This document shows, one piece after another, positions 46,285 through 58,560 of a stretch of DNA of 64,000 nt. Location of the stretch: positions 75,193,817 to 75,257,816 of the forward strand of contig CM038220.1 of the NCBI GenBank assembly GCA_021442155.1, given 5' to 3'. Below the pieces are notes generated by a model. The model saw only the letters and a program-made list of their open reading frames with translations. It did no database searches and had not been told where the DNA came from. Position 1 is the stretch's first letter. Each line of letters begins with the position of its first letter. Both the position numbers and the translations under genes were made by a program. This stretch comes from Cymbidium sinense (taxonomy: Eukaryota; Streptophyta; Magnoliopsida; Asparagales; Orchidaceae).

Positions 46285-46740
46285 GCTAGTGGAAGATTCT
46301 ACCTGCTCATTAGGCTTACCTACAGCTTCTCCTATGGGACCCTCAGAATCAGATGATTTTAAGTCTATCTCAAGAGGTGAACCATTGTTGGAGAAGGAAG
46401 ATCCAACTCAATCTAAAAAGGGAAGATCAAATTGTATTTAGACTTAAAAGTTTTCTTGAAGAATAGAGTTAGACAACCCATCAGAAGCGACACAGATGTA
46501 ATTCAAACTAGCTTTATTCCTTGATTTCTTAGATTTTGAAGGAGGTGTATAGTAGAAATCCAATAAAGTAAGTGGGGTGAGAGATTTGATGCCCTCATCT
46601 GCCGATAGAAGATGTCTACTAAAGAAAGAGCTAGCAGAAGTAGATATGCTCGCTGAAGTAATAGCTGCAACTGTGGACTAAAGACTAGACTCTGTCAATG
46701 GTTGAGCTACTTGGCTATCCCAGGCTTGCATAGGCCGCTG

Positions 46741-48720
46741 CTATTGAGGTCCCCCTTTCCCTAAGTTATCCTGGACAACTTGCAAACCTTCCTTGATGTT
46801 GGAGGTTCGAGTTGCCTCAGGCACCAGTAGGAAAAGTTTCTTGATTTTGGAAATAATTTTTTTAGAGGTTCGGATAGAACCCTGACTTTTGGTTTTGAGA
46901 GATCGCTCACCCAAATTCCTTGACATGACTATGTGGTGGGCAAAAGATCATTGCTCTTGCCCACTTTCTCAGCTTTCTAGGCTCTAAATAGTTAAAAGTT
47001 TTTAAAAGATTTTAAAGATTTTTTTAACTACCTCTTAAATGAATATGGTTTGTTTAATTAATCCATAAGAGTAGGTGGATGGTAGCTACTGAGTATGTGT
47101 ACCACTGCTATGGATGTGGCTGAGGAGGAGGAGGTGAAGGCCATGGAGGCTATTGTGGTGGCCGGTAAGATGTGGTGGTAGAGGAGGATAGAAGTGATGG
47201 ATGAGGTCTCTCATACTTCTCTAGCTCACTGCTCTTCGTTTCTTCTCATACACCTTCTGCAGCTTCAGCTTTATTGATTAGTCTGGAAAAGGAAAATGTT
47301 TTGCTTCTCCTTGCAAGTTAGTTGCCTTGTTGATTAACTTCTCAAAGATTTTGATGGTGAAACCTTTGAGCATGAAGGTGATTGGGCCATGAATATTCTT
47401 TAGTAGAAGCTCTATGGCATGCTATTCAGATAGCTACGGCTCATATTTCATACTCAAATTATGCCATCTGAGAATATAATTAATGAGGGACTCACCAGGG
47501 TGTTGTTGAGCTACAACGAGATGATAGTCACCCTTTGTCGAGCTCCAAAGAACCTCTTGATGAAGAGTTGCTCCAACTCAGCAAAAGTCTTCGCTGAACT
47601 ATTGGGAGGTTCAGCGTACCAATCGAAGGCTATACTCACTAAGCTACTAAAGAAGAGACGGAAGAGTAAAGCATCACTGTCATCGACATTATAACAACTG
47701 GCCCTAAAATGCGCTATGTGTACCTTGGGTTCCCGGTGCCATTGAAGCTTTTGAAAGAAGGCGGCACAAAACCCTTAGGATATTTGATGGCATTAAATTA
47801 CTCCGAGTAGGGTATAACCTTTGGAACCGATGATCCTACTCAGGCTTGAGTCAATGCTTCTCTCACCTATTGCTCAACCATGGTTTTCATGTCCTTTTCT
47901 TGTATAGAGGTACTATCCACTACCTTCCTACACAAGCTGGTGCTACCCTGCTCTGCTATTGTGTAGTCTTAGTTTGATCTAAGACATGAAATAACTCAGG
48001 TAGACCCATTTCTGCAATGATAGGATATGTTGTTGGGGCTTGATTCTATAATGCCAAAACTAATGCTATCAAGTCTTCAAGCCTCTTCCCCATCCTATCT
48101 ATTTGTTTATCTTTTTGCTTTTGGGTCGAGTAGGATGTGCCATCCTGCTCGGCCGCATCACCTTCTAAATTCTGTTGATCATGGAGGAGTGAACCCTTGG
48201 TATCTACCATGTGTAGTCCTTCCAAATCCTCTAACAGAACATCCTCATTAGGATCAAAACTGACCTTCTCATCTTCTAAGTCAGATCAGTCATATTCCAA
48301 GATCTCCTTTTTCTCCACTAGATATTGTGCTACAATGTCATATAGGGATCAGTCTAGCTGAACAGGTACAAAAGATCAAGGCTCACCGGTAATAGGATCA
48401 CTATCATGAACAGATAAACATCTGACCTCTACTGCTGCTAGAGAGCTAACCCTACGAGGGCTACACTCACTAGAAGAAAGATGCTCATGGTTGTCACTGG
48501 ATCTGGGTGGGGTAACATTCCTAGGAGGATATATGGCCATGGGGGCAACTGAACTATCTCTTCCCTCACTATCGCTATCTCCATAGCTTGCTGGTGGTGA
48601 GGTGATGGAATGACACGATGCTCAGGTTTCCATTCCTTCTTCACCACAACTAGGGCAGAAGGTCGAGCAGGGGAGCTCGGCCTCACCACAATAGGTGGTG
48701 TAGATGGAACGGGGTCTCTT
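46741..48720 (-). pseudogene. Element E gag remnant
   Basis: Minus strand. 48720-48100 carries an acidic and Ser/Pro-rich N-terminal part with LEDEKVSFDPNEDVLLEDLE, and a coiled-coil-like MGKRLEDLIALV. The capsid core at about 47560-47290 reads VAQQHPGESLINYILRWHNL, SMKYEP, ELLLKNIHGPITFMLKGFTI and FEKLINKATNLQGEA, matching the gag of element B (WSNLSMKC). After a Pro-rich linker (about 47230-47060) a 61-codon Lys-rich segment ends at 46741. Frame changes and stops are frequent. Confidence 0.8.
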
Positions 48721-48722
48721 GG

Positions 48723-49762
48723 TCATAGCCAATCACCAATGGGGTTCTCTCTCCGGATGCGGCCTTCATAGCCTTTTTTGAAATTGTAGATTATAGAACT
48801 TGGACTGGAGATGGTGGACGAGGAGTAAAGCGGTGTGGTGGAGGCACCACCGACTCTCTCTGAATAGGGGCTCCTATGATGGGTATCCATCAAGATGTTG
48901 TCGATAAACATGGGTAGAGCATCGATAGGGAAAGTCTACAAGTGTAAAGGACACCATTGCTGTACCTCCGCTCCTACTAGTGAGTAACTAATGTCTGCCT
49001 CCCGGCCTCTCCCTCTCTAATCCCGCCACATGGGGATAACTAATCTCAAATTGAAATGGTCAGGCTCCACTAACTCGATGAAAAATTGATCACAGGCTAA
49101 CACACGACCTCCTCCTCTCAATGATAGGAGCCTAAAACTGTACTACTAGCAGAGGTGAAGCTGAAATCCTCCTGCATCCTTGCTATTAGATCCAAAGAGG
49201 GGGTGAAACTTATTCACTGTGATGAGAGGAGAGACGGTGTCTCCTCAACTAGAGACTATGTAGCTGCCTCTAGTTCTCTTGCTATGTGAGTATAATATTA
49301 CTTTATCACACAGTTCTTGTTCCTACACTAAGTCCTGGTAGGTCGAGCAGTATGGGAACTAGACCCAACCTTGAAGGTAGGGGAGACAATCCCTGGAATA
49401 AGGGGAGCCTTCCCCTTAAAGGAAGCCAAGGAGTGGGTGCTATCCCACACTGGGGCAGAACAGGAAACCACTAGGCGCACTGGCGCTGACACTGCTACTA
49501 CTATGGGAATTGACACAATCTTCCTCTTCAGTGAGGGAATGTCTGTATCTGACGGCATCTTGGCCTAGATGATTGGCTTCTACCCGGTCACCATGCTCCT
49601 GCTCACTGTCATGAGTGTGGTCCCCTCATATGTGATCCTGGCCCCCTCAAAGCCTTGACCAAAGTGGATGTGGTGGGCATAGTCAGATCTTGGGAGGCTG
49701 GCCTAATCCAAGGCCAAATCCATCCCATGAGGAAATGTGAACACGTACTTTGGTGCTGCCAT
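48723..49762 (-). pseudogene. Element E upstream ORF remnant, function unknown
   Basis: The first ATG after the stem-loop array is at 49762 (MAAPKYVFTFPHGMDLALD, then a stop). Further open pieces follow at 49558-49328 (Ser/Val/Pro-rich, GIVSPTFKVGSSSHTARPTR) and 48911-48723 (RIRRENPIGDWL end). No domain is recognised. Ogre-type elements carry an extra ORF of unknown function before gag, and this lies in that place, but it could also be the gag N-terminus. Confidence 0.45.
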
Positions 49763-49864
49763 TGAACTAAACTGAGCTAAGCTAAAACTGACTAAAAACT
49801 GACTGAAAGTTCGCAATGTTGAAAACAAGTTTGAATCATATTCCTGCTTTAATTTGAATTTGAA

Positions 49865-51845
49865 CCCACACTTAACAATTTGAAAATGTTAAGTGGGGCT
49901 CTTTGATTTTAAGAAATTTTGACTTTAGATTTGGAGAATAGATTTTTGAATTTGGAATCCATTTTCAACAAATTTGTGCATGTTGAAAATGGGTTCAAAT
50001 ATTTTTGGAGAGATTGATGCTTCCATAAGTTCATATTTGAATTTGATTTTTGATTATTTGGGGACCCTTCATTTAACAAATTTGAGCATGTTAAAGTAAT
50101 GGGTCAATTGATTTTGTTTGGATTTTGATTTTGAAATTCACTTAGCAAATTTGGGTATGCTAAGTGAGGTATTTGAAAACAAATTTCTTTTTCTTTTGCT
50201 TGCTTGTGAATCATGTGAATTTGAAAGTGGAATCTTTACTTAGTAAATTTGACTATGTTAAGTGATAAATTCAAATATTTTGTTGATTTTTTTTTTTGAA
50301 ATGAGGATTTCAACTTAGAAAATTTAGGTATGCTAAATAAAGGATCCTATGTGATTGATTTTGTTCTTTTGATTTTTTTTTATTTTTTTTTATTATTATT
50401 ATTATTTTTAAAAAGAGGACTCTTACTTAGCAAATTTTGGTATGCTAAATAGGAAATCCAAATGTGTTTCATTTTGATTTTTGTTTGAAAAGAGGATCTT
50501 CACTTAGCAAATTTAGGTATTCTTAAAGAAAGATCCAAATGTGTTTCATTTTGATTTTGTTTGAAAAGAGGATCTTCACTTAGCAAATTTAGGTATGCAT
50601 GAAAGATCCAAATGTGTTTCAATTTGATTTTTGTTTGAAAAGAGGATCTTCACTTAGCAAATTTAGGTATGATAAATGAGAGAACCAAATGTGTTTAATT
50701 TTTGATTTTGAAATTGGGATTCTTTACTTAGCAAATTTATGTATGCTAAATAAAGGAGATCCATGTGTGTTTAAGTTTTGATGATTTTTGAAAATAAGAT
50801 TATTAGTAAATTTAGGTATGCTAAAGAAATCCAAATATGTTTTATTTTTGATGACTTTTTAAAAGAGAATTCCTTACTTAGCAAATTTAGATATTCTAAA
50901 TAAAGGATCCATGTATTTCATGTTTTGATGTTTTGATTTTTGAAAACAGGATCTTCACTAAGCAATTTTGGGTATGCTAAATGAAAGATCCAAATGTTGT
51001 TTGATTTTTTTTTTTTGATGTTTTGAAAAAAAGGATTTTCACTTAACAAATTTGGGTATGCTAAATAAACGATCCGTGTATTTCATATTTTGATGTTTTG
51101 ATTTTTAGAAAAGAGGATCTTCACTTAGCAAATTTGGGTATGCTAAATGAAAGATCCAAACATTGTTTGATTTTTGATGTTTTGAAAAAGAGGATTTTCA
51201 CTTAGCAAATTTAGGTATGCTAAATGAAGGATCCAAATGTGTTTTGTGTTTTGATTTTTGAAAAAGAGGATCTTTATTTAGCAAATTTGGGTATGCTAAA
51301 TGAAAGATCCAAATGTTGTTTAATTTTTGAAAAGATGATTATTAATTTTGTCTTTGAAAAGATGATTTTTGATTTTGAAAGGATGATTTTGGATTTTTGA
51401 AAATGAAATCTTCATCAAAATGAATTGAGTGAAGATGTCCATTTGTGCTTATTTGAAAATATGATTGTTGATTTTGATTGAAAATGAAAACCTTCATTCA
51501 ATAAATTTGGATATATTGAATGAAAGTGTTCTTTTCTACTTTTGGAAAGTATGATTGTTGATTTTAATAAATTTTTTTTGGAAAGTGAAATCCTCATTCA
51601 ATAAATTGAAAGAGGAAGTTCACTTGTGCTTTTTGAAAATTTGATGATTTTAATTTTGAAAAGATCCTTCATATAACAATCATGAAGATTGTTAAATGAG
51701 GTTGGTTTATGAAAACTTTTGTGCAAACATTTTATTATGTGTATTTAAAAAGTGTTTTTTTCGAAAAGATGATGTTTTTATAAAGGATTCATTTTTCTTT
51801 ATTTTTGAATGAACCTTTCCTTATCATAGAAATGGTAAGGAGGAA
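49865..51845 (-). repeat. Tandem array of covarying stem-loops in element E leader
   Basis: About 18 regular units of roughly 75-95 bp (49870-51330) and about five diverged ones to 51845. Typical core: CACTTAGCA, a ~10-nt loop AATT(T)(G/A)GGTA, TGCTAAGTG or TGCTAAATG, often extended by GGATCTTCA on one side and TGAAAGATCC on the other. Arms change together between units: CACTTAACA/TGTTAAGTG (49869-49895), CCATTTTCAACA/TGTTGAAAATGG (49959-49992), TCACTTAGCA/TGCTAAGTGA (50138-50167), TTCATTCAATA/TATTGAATGAA (51494-51525), TCCTTATCAT/ATGGTAAGGA (51818-51841, one wobble). The array lies between the primer site (52084-52104) and the first ATG (49762), so in the RNA leader of the element. Function unknown. 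Confidence 0.88.
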
Positions 51846-52083
51846 GTCTTTAGTTATTTCTTTTTATTAAATTTTTGTTTTCACCTATTGGGGAACCCAA
51901 TAGTGGTTTTAAGACCTACATGGAGTGAGGTCTTAAAACTTAAAGATGTTGGTTAGCTTAGCTTAAGAATGAAATAAGCTAAGGGCCAACAGAAAAGAAG
52001 GATAGTCATGGATTCATATAAAAATACAAATCCACTATCGATACTTGAAGACAACAATCATTTGCCAAAGATGGAGAGAGGAA

Positions 52084-52104
52084 CCATCCCCAACGAAGTC
52101 GCCA
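52084..52104 (-). other. Primer-binding site of element E
   Basis: The minus strand reads TGGCGACTTCGTTGGGGATG, eight bases inside the 5' LTR. TGGCGACTcCgcTGGGGA-type sites are characteristic of Ogre/Tat elements, which I recall being assigned to a tRNA-Arg primer. The specific tRNA was not checked. Confidence 0.75.
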
Positions 52105-53689
52105 GAAAAATCTATGGGTGTTTTTAATATATATCATTTTCCTTATCCTCATTCTAATCTTTTCAAAAAAAGAAATAAAATAAAGAATAGAAAATAATAT
52201 ACACGCCTTGTCGGGACACCACGTAGATCCGCAGATATTCTTCTTAGGATGATCAGGTATGACATTGAAGGGAGGTGCACTATCTCGAAAGATGGAAGTC
52301 ACCACCCTACAATGGACCTAATCAGCTGAATAAGGACTCCTAAGGACTATGGGTCTTCATATATACTAGAGATTCTTCTCCTACATTACATCAAAAAATA
52401 AATCAGTGTTATTTTAAGCCGGGTTCATTAAGTTCCCTATTGAGACACACCCCTATAGTTAATTACATCCTAAGGAATGAGATTCCATAGGAATACTCTT
52501 GATTAAGGTAAATAATCATTGTCTTCAAAGATTTCAAAGATAGAACTATCAATCAATTGGTTTAATTTTAGAAGATCAACTGGGATTGATCAAGAGGAAA
52601 ATTATCAGACCAAAGGAAGATAAGTAGGAGATGCTTATGATGTTAGGAAACTTAGCAAGGATTTCAAACTATCATATGGTTGGGCTTTACATTTTGAAAT
52701 TGATTTGAGTTGTTTGAGTTGAATTTTTTTTAGAAATCTAGGCTTACAATTCAATGATGCAAGGTCATAGAAATGCCTAAGGGTGAGGATTTATGCTTGT
52801 ATTCCAGGGGAGAAGCAACCTCAACCTAAATCTAGGGAGCTTTGGTAATGGCCAAAGCATGACCTAAATCTAAGGCTAAAATGGGCATATGGTTTACCTC
52901 CATAAGAGAGGATAAACCACTGATTGGACTTACAACCCTGGGGTGCCAACTAACTACCTCCTAAATTCATGTAGGAAAGTCATATGTTTTAACAAGATAG
53001 CTAGGTTGTTATTTATTTAGGAAGAAAGTCTCCTTAAACACATGTCCTAAGAGACTAGATCATGTAGGGCATGATTAATGACTTAAATCTAATGCAAATT
53101 TTTCATATATTTTATTTTCATTTTGAACAATTCATTGACTCATGCTATAGGATTCATATGCACAATGCATGAGGAATTATGGGCCAAAATCGAAAGGAGG
53201 TGTGTTTCCACTATGGCTCTTAAAGGTCAAGCTAAATTCCCTGGCATGGGTGGAAGCCCTCCAAATTAGAAGTAAAATAATATGCTTTTTATGCATGATG
53301 TGAGAAAGAAAATACAACATCCAACTAATTGGTTGTTAATTTTTTTATCTTGATTTTGTAACCTAGTTTTTAGTGAGATTATGAGTTGTTAATTTTAGTT
53401 TTGAGTTGTTTAGTTTGGTGGAAAATTTATTTTACCCTAAGAGCCTAATCCTCATCTAGGCTATACATCAAAGCAAGGAAGAAACTAGGAAAAACATGTC
53501 ATCTTAATGCACAAGCTAAACAAACATCAAATAATTTATAAACCTAATGCAAAAGAATAAGAAGCCTTCTATGGCCAGGCACCACTACACAAACCTGAAA
53601 AGACAAAGGTGGGTAGCCGAGCTCTACCCTCATACAACATGGATTACAAATGAATTAATTATAATTAAGCAAGGAATTCATTTTTTGGG

Positions 53690-53760
53690 GGTTTTCATTC
53701 TTCTTTTCTTCTTTCTTCTTTCTTCATTCTTCTTTGGTTCTTTCTTTTGGTTGGTTGGAA
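53690..53760. repeat. CTTCTTT-type pyrimidine repeat
   Basis: C/T-only run of CTTCTTT units broken by one A, followed by TTGGTTGGTTGG; longer than the corresponding site at 26380-26420. Confidence 0.75.
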
Positions 53761-56043
53761 TGTGGATGCTCCAAAGGCTTCACATGGTATATTAGATATA
53801 ATCTTATGACCAATGCTTATCCTAATCCCCCTTAACATTCATTCCAAATCCTAATTGCAAAATTACATGAAAATGGGAAAAAGTAAATCTAGCTAAAACC
53901 CGTAAAATAGAAATTAGCTAAACAAACCATACATCCCAAGCATGCATATGAATAATTTGGGCTTAGCACCCCACACATGGGTAACCAGGCCCTCCTTGCC
54001 TATTTTGGATTATGATTAGGGGTATAAGCAACTTGCATAGCAAAAGTAGTTATATTTTTATTATAATGCCCCTTAAGCACAGTCCCCTGCAGAAGATAAT
54101 GGTTAGACTAAGATCGCCCTACCATTCAGTCTATGCACATACACCCTAACTTCTAGACTAAAATATCACTTCACAAAATAAAATAAAACATCAAACCATG
54201 CACTGACCTAATATAGAACTAGAAATGGTGACTTAGTCTAATGTGTATGCCATTTAAGGCTTGTGTGGCAAATCTTAGTTAGGCTTTAAGGTTAGAGTTT
54301 TCAAAGTGTGAGGGATTCAACTTAGAAGGGTGGTTTCAATTTAAGTTGTTTAGTTGATTTGGTTGATTTTATTTGATGATTTGATTTGGTTTGAATGAAC
54401 CTACACTTAATTACTAAATTGTAAAGAGAGGGAAAAGAGAAGAACTTCTCTTTCTTTCCTACCTTAAGTAATTTCTAAGGTAGATCCATTAATGCATTTT
54501 CTTTAGTGAATGTTTTATTATGTATTTTAATTAACCCTAAATTTAGATTTAATCTAAATAAACTCATTCAAATAAGAAAGGAATTTTAAAATTACTTAAA
54601 GTGAATTACTATCACAAAACACACACAACACTTTATTTCTTTCCCAACATGTGTATGCATATGGATGGATCCTAAGCATATTTATACATGCAAATGAAAA
54701 TGTTAGCATAACTTAATGATGAATGCTAAGGGATGTTGCTTAAAAATTTGGAATGTTTTATGATGCATGATTTTGTTAAGTAGAAAAGGGTGATTCTTTT
54801 ATCCATTTTCATATGCACATTTATGTATAAAAGACATAAGAGTATGCCCTACACCAAGGGTGTTAGGTACAAGACTTACTTAGGGCTACTTAAAGCCTCA
54901 AACGTGTCCAGAATATACCACTTTTTTTTAAATACATGTGCATGAAAAAAAGAAAATGGAAAGAGAATCATGCAAAAGTTTATGTTTGTTTATTTGATTT
55001 TGGTTGTTTAATTTATATGTGTGATGTGGAATTCCTTATTAAGTCACGTCATAAGAGTGTATAGAAGTGGATTTAAGCAAGTGTTACATGATTTTCAAAT
55101 GGAATATACACTTTTCAAATCCTATACAAACATATATTAAGAAAGAGAAGGAAATCACATAACACATTTTATACTATTCACATGCAAGCTTATAAATATT
55201 TATAAGTAGCATACCTTTCATTTTTGTTCTTTGGTTTATAAGTTTTGAAAGTAATTTTGAATTTAATAGTGATAATAGCCATTCATATTTTATTTTAGCC
55301 AAAATATGCAATTTGACATAAATAAAACATTTCATTTCTTTTATTTGACTTTTCAAAAGACATGAATGCATGACTTCACATGACATACACATTTAGCATG
55401 CTAGAAAAGAAATAAAGTGGTACAAGCATGTAACTTCACTCACCCAAATTCATTTCTAAAGACAATCCTATGGAATAAGATTACTTAAAGTAAATCAAAG
55501 TTGGTTTAAGAAAATTTTGATTTTATTTTAAGTTCGGTTTGAATTTAGGAAATGTGAAAAGGTTTGCTGGTCCTAACCCATTCTCACAAATGAGTGTTGA
55601 TTTAGTTTAATTTTTAGGTGATTAGATTTATTTTATTCTTTGGTTAGGTTAAGGTGTACATTAAGTTTATTAATTACCCCTTACCTACACCACTTTAATA
55701 TATTTAATCAAATAATTATGAGCCAATGTATGACATAAAATCACAAGGAATTTAAATCAATAATGCACCTAAGAAAGAAAGGGGCCTAATGCATTTGGTT
55801 CACAATTAATGATTAATTAAGCTAAAGGGTTTAATTTAAGTACTTTCATAACCCTTCTCACACATATGGGTTAGGTATGATTTCCTTAAGCTACTTAGGC
55901 TATTGAACACCTAAGTATCTACCCAAGAAAAAAATGATTAAGTTCAGATTAATTTGATTTTAAAATTTTTATTAATTAAGCCATTTAATAAAGTAATTAA
56001 ATCATTTAATTAATTTGCACCTTTATTAGATTCTTTCCAAATG

Positions 56044-56104
56044 AAATAAACTTAGGGAAAAAGATATGGGAAAGAACTCTTAATCTCATTCCCTAAGTTT
56101 ATTT
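56044..56104. repeat. 15-bp perfect inverted repeat in E 5' LTR
   Basis: AAATAAACTTAGGGA at 56044-56058 and its exact reverse complement at 56090-56104, around a 31-bp loop. The other LTR lacks this segment. Related but imperfect versions occur at about 62975 and 63128 in the older LTR (GGACTTA(A/G)GGAAAAG). Confidence 0.85.
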
Positions 56105-56537
56105 ACTATTTTAAGGTGAATAGAAAACTTAATTAATGAATTTTTCATAATTTAAAAGGTTAATTAATCATTTAATTAATTAAGGTAGTAATTAGAAATG
56201 AACCAAGCAATTACCCTAATTAAACAATTAAGAAATCCCAAGAAAATTAGGGGAGGCAGAAGTTATCCCCTAAATATATCTGAGAAGTTCAGAATTAAAC
56301 AATGGAATAATTAAGGAGTAATTAGCATAATTACGTTCCCAATAAAACCCAAATTATATAAAATTTACTGTTCAAAATCAATTAAACCTAATTTTATATT
56401 ATTTTCCTTTAAAATATTTTCAAAATGCATATGGGTTTGTAATTTTTTGATTTTTCTACATTCAATTATAAATATTTAAAGATTCAGTGATTATAACTTA
56501 ATTAAATCCCTAATTATATAACTAATCCCATCGGCGC

Positions 56538-56543
56538 CACGTG
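56538..56543. promoter_or_regulatory. G-box CACGTG in E 5' LTR
   Basis: Palindromic CACGTG in the context CGGCGCCACGTGG, in a small GC-rich pocket. The older LTR at about 63608-63625 has CGGCGCCACATGG, and the 3' LTR is changed here. G-boxes bind bZIP and bHLH factors in plants; occupancy is inference. Confidence 0.4.
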
Positions 56544-57869
56544 GACCGCTAACATGATGCACGCTTTCTACATGGCATGATGGGATTGGTTATTTAAGTT
56601 ATCACATCGGCTGTATAGTTAACTGGCGGTGCTACATGCTTTCCCTTGGACTGTCTGATCAAAGATTGGATGGTGAAGAACAAACCTGTGATATTAAAAG
56701 GATTAAACAAATGATCTAACATGCATTAATCAGGACTGTCCATCTAAAACACATGGAATGGATGGTCCGTGATTCATCCCTGAGCTTGCCTATGGGAAAG
56801 GGCTACTGATAATCCCTTAGGGCTTGATCCGAGCTTGATTGAGCTCGGATTGTGATAAAAATGAACCCACACCATTAACATACAAGGAGATGAAGATCTA
56901 ATGGTCAAAATGCAATGTGATTACAATTCCCTTTAAAAAGGACCCAAAAAAATTCTTGCTGAGCTCAGTTTGGATCCATACCTCACCGAAGGCTATCACC
57001 CACACTCCCAACCATCGAGGTAGCTTCGTCTAGTGGAGATGAATCCCTGTTGAAGGTTTGAGGGCTTGAGATTGAGTGAATCTTTCAATTTGCCAAATTC
57101 CTCTTCAAATGCTTGCGACCTTGGTCTAGACCCCTCTTCTCGTGGCTTGAACACTTGGATGAAGACTTGTGTGAGCTCAATTGGGTCCCTTCAAAGTGCT
57201 TGAAGGAGGAATTAACCTAAAATTGAGTGATGGATGAGTTGGAGAAATCTTTGAGCTCCCTTATTTTCAGCTTCAAGAAACTGAGAAATGGAGAAATCAA
57301 AGTAGCTTGGGAGACCTTGGGGAAGCTTGGAATTGCTTCCTATGAGTTTCTATGCTTCAATCATATGTGAGTCTGTGCAAATGAAATGAAATTAGGGGGA
57401 GTATATCTCACCCTAGAAGGATCGGATGGTCGAGCATGACTTTGCTATTTCGATCAAATTGATCACGAGGGTTGAGTTGGTTAGGCCATTTTGGATGCCA
57501 TGTGAGTCGGTTTGACCAGAGGGAGGTAGTGGAGAAGTTCCCATGTGCTAAATGAGGTGGAGGAGTGATTCCCATGTGCTCATTTCCAAGTGGGTGGTCA
57601 ATTTTGCCCTTAGGTTGCGTTTGGCTGACCCAAACCCATTGGATCATGTGCACCATACCACTAGTGTCCACTTAGTCCACTAAGAGGGTGCCAAGTGGTC
57701 ATGAAAAGGACATGACCAAATTCCAAGTGGAATTGGCCATAGGTTACCCCTTGACCTAGGAGTAAAATGGTCATTTAGCTTTGATTTCACTTTGGATAGA
57801 TTTAGAATAGTTTGAAATTTGGTTGGTCCAAATTTGAAAGAATTTGGAGTTGATTTGATGTCATTTGGC

Positions 57870-58560
57870 TCATGTTTACCCATTTAGGTCAAAATGGGTC
57901 AACTTGGGTCACCAATTGGTCAAATTGGGAGGGTTGGGTCAAGTTCATATGACCAATGGCAATATGTTGGCATAATTGGTTTGGTTCAATTTGATTTAGA
58001 TTTGGATTTGGTTCATTTGATTTTATTTAGGTCAAATGGCTCAAGTTGACCAGTTTGACCCATTTGACCTAATTGGGTTAGGTCATGGGTTGGTTTAGGT
58101 TTCGCTGGTCATTTGGAATGTTTTGCAAGCTTTGGTTTCAATCAATTTTGGTTTAATTTGATTTTAGCTCAATTTGACCATTTAGGTCAAGTTGGGTTCA
58201 TGGTCAATTGGGCTAGGTTGGGTCTAGTTTGCCAATTGTGGCTTTGGACAAGTTCAACAAGTGGTTTAGAATGAATTTGAACCATTGGTTTCAATTAATT
58301 TGGCTTAGATCAAGTTTTTACACATTTTGACTTATTAGGTCAAATTGGGTCAACTTGGGTCAAGTGACCAATTGGGCTAGGTTATGCTCAAATGATGACA
58401 TAATCAAGTTCAAACATTGATCATGGATTGGTTTTGATCAATGGCTTCAATCAATTTGGCCTATGGTGGATTTTGGCTAGTTTAAGTTTCATTTTGGCTA
58501 AGTGTTGACTTGGTCAACACTTAAGTTTGACTTAGTTTGGCCCAATTTGGGTGATTGATC
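57870..58560. promoter_or_regulatory. Dense W-box-like cluster in E 5' LTR (U3)
   Basis: Repeated GGTCAA and TTGACC hexamers (for example six or more between 57887 and 58070) parallel to the cluster at 36330-37000 in the other LTR. The region is built of diverged TTGGGTCAA-type short repeats. It lies about 0.8-1.5 kb from the LTR start in element orientation, in U3, upstream of any promoter. Confidence 0.5.

Noticed and set aside
49865..51330. CRISPR-like array (regular ~80-bp period, conserved repeat and variable spacer)
   Set aside because: The sequence is a plant genome, the repeats are diverged and of uneven spacing, and the spacers are themselves similar T-rich text. It is a tandem stem-loop array within a retrotransposon leader.
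53547..53795. Plus-strand 82-codon frame with a Phe/Leu-rich stretch
   Set aside because: Translation of the CTTCTTT repeat inside the LTR; not preserved in the other LTR.
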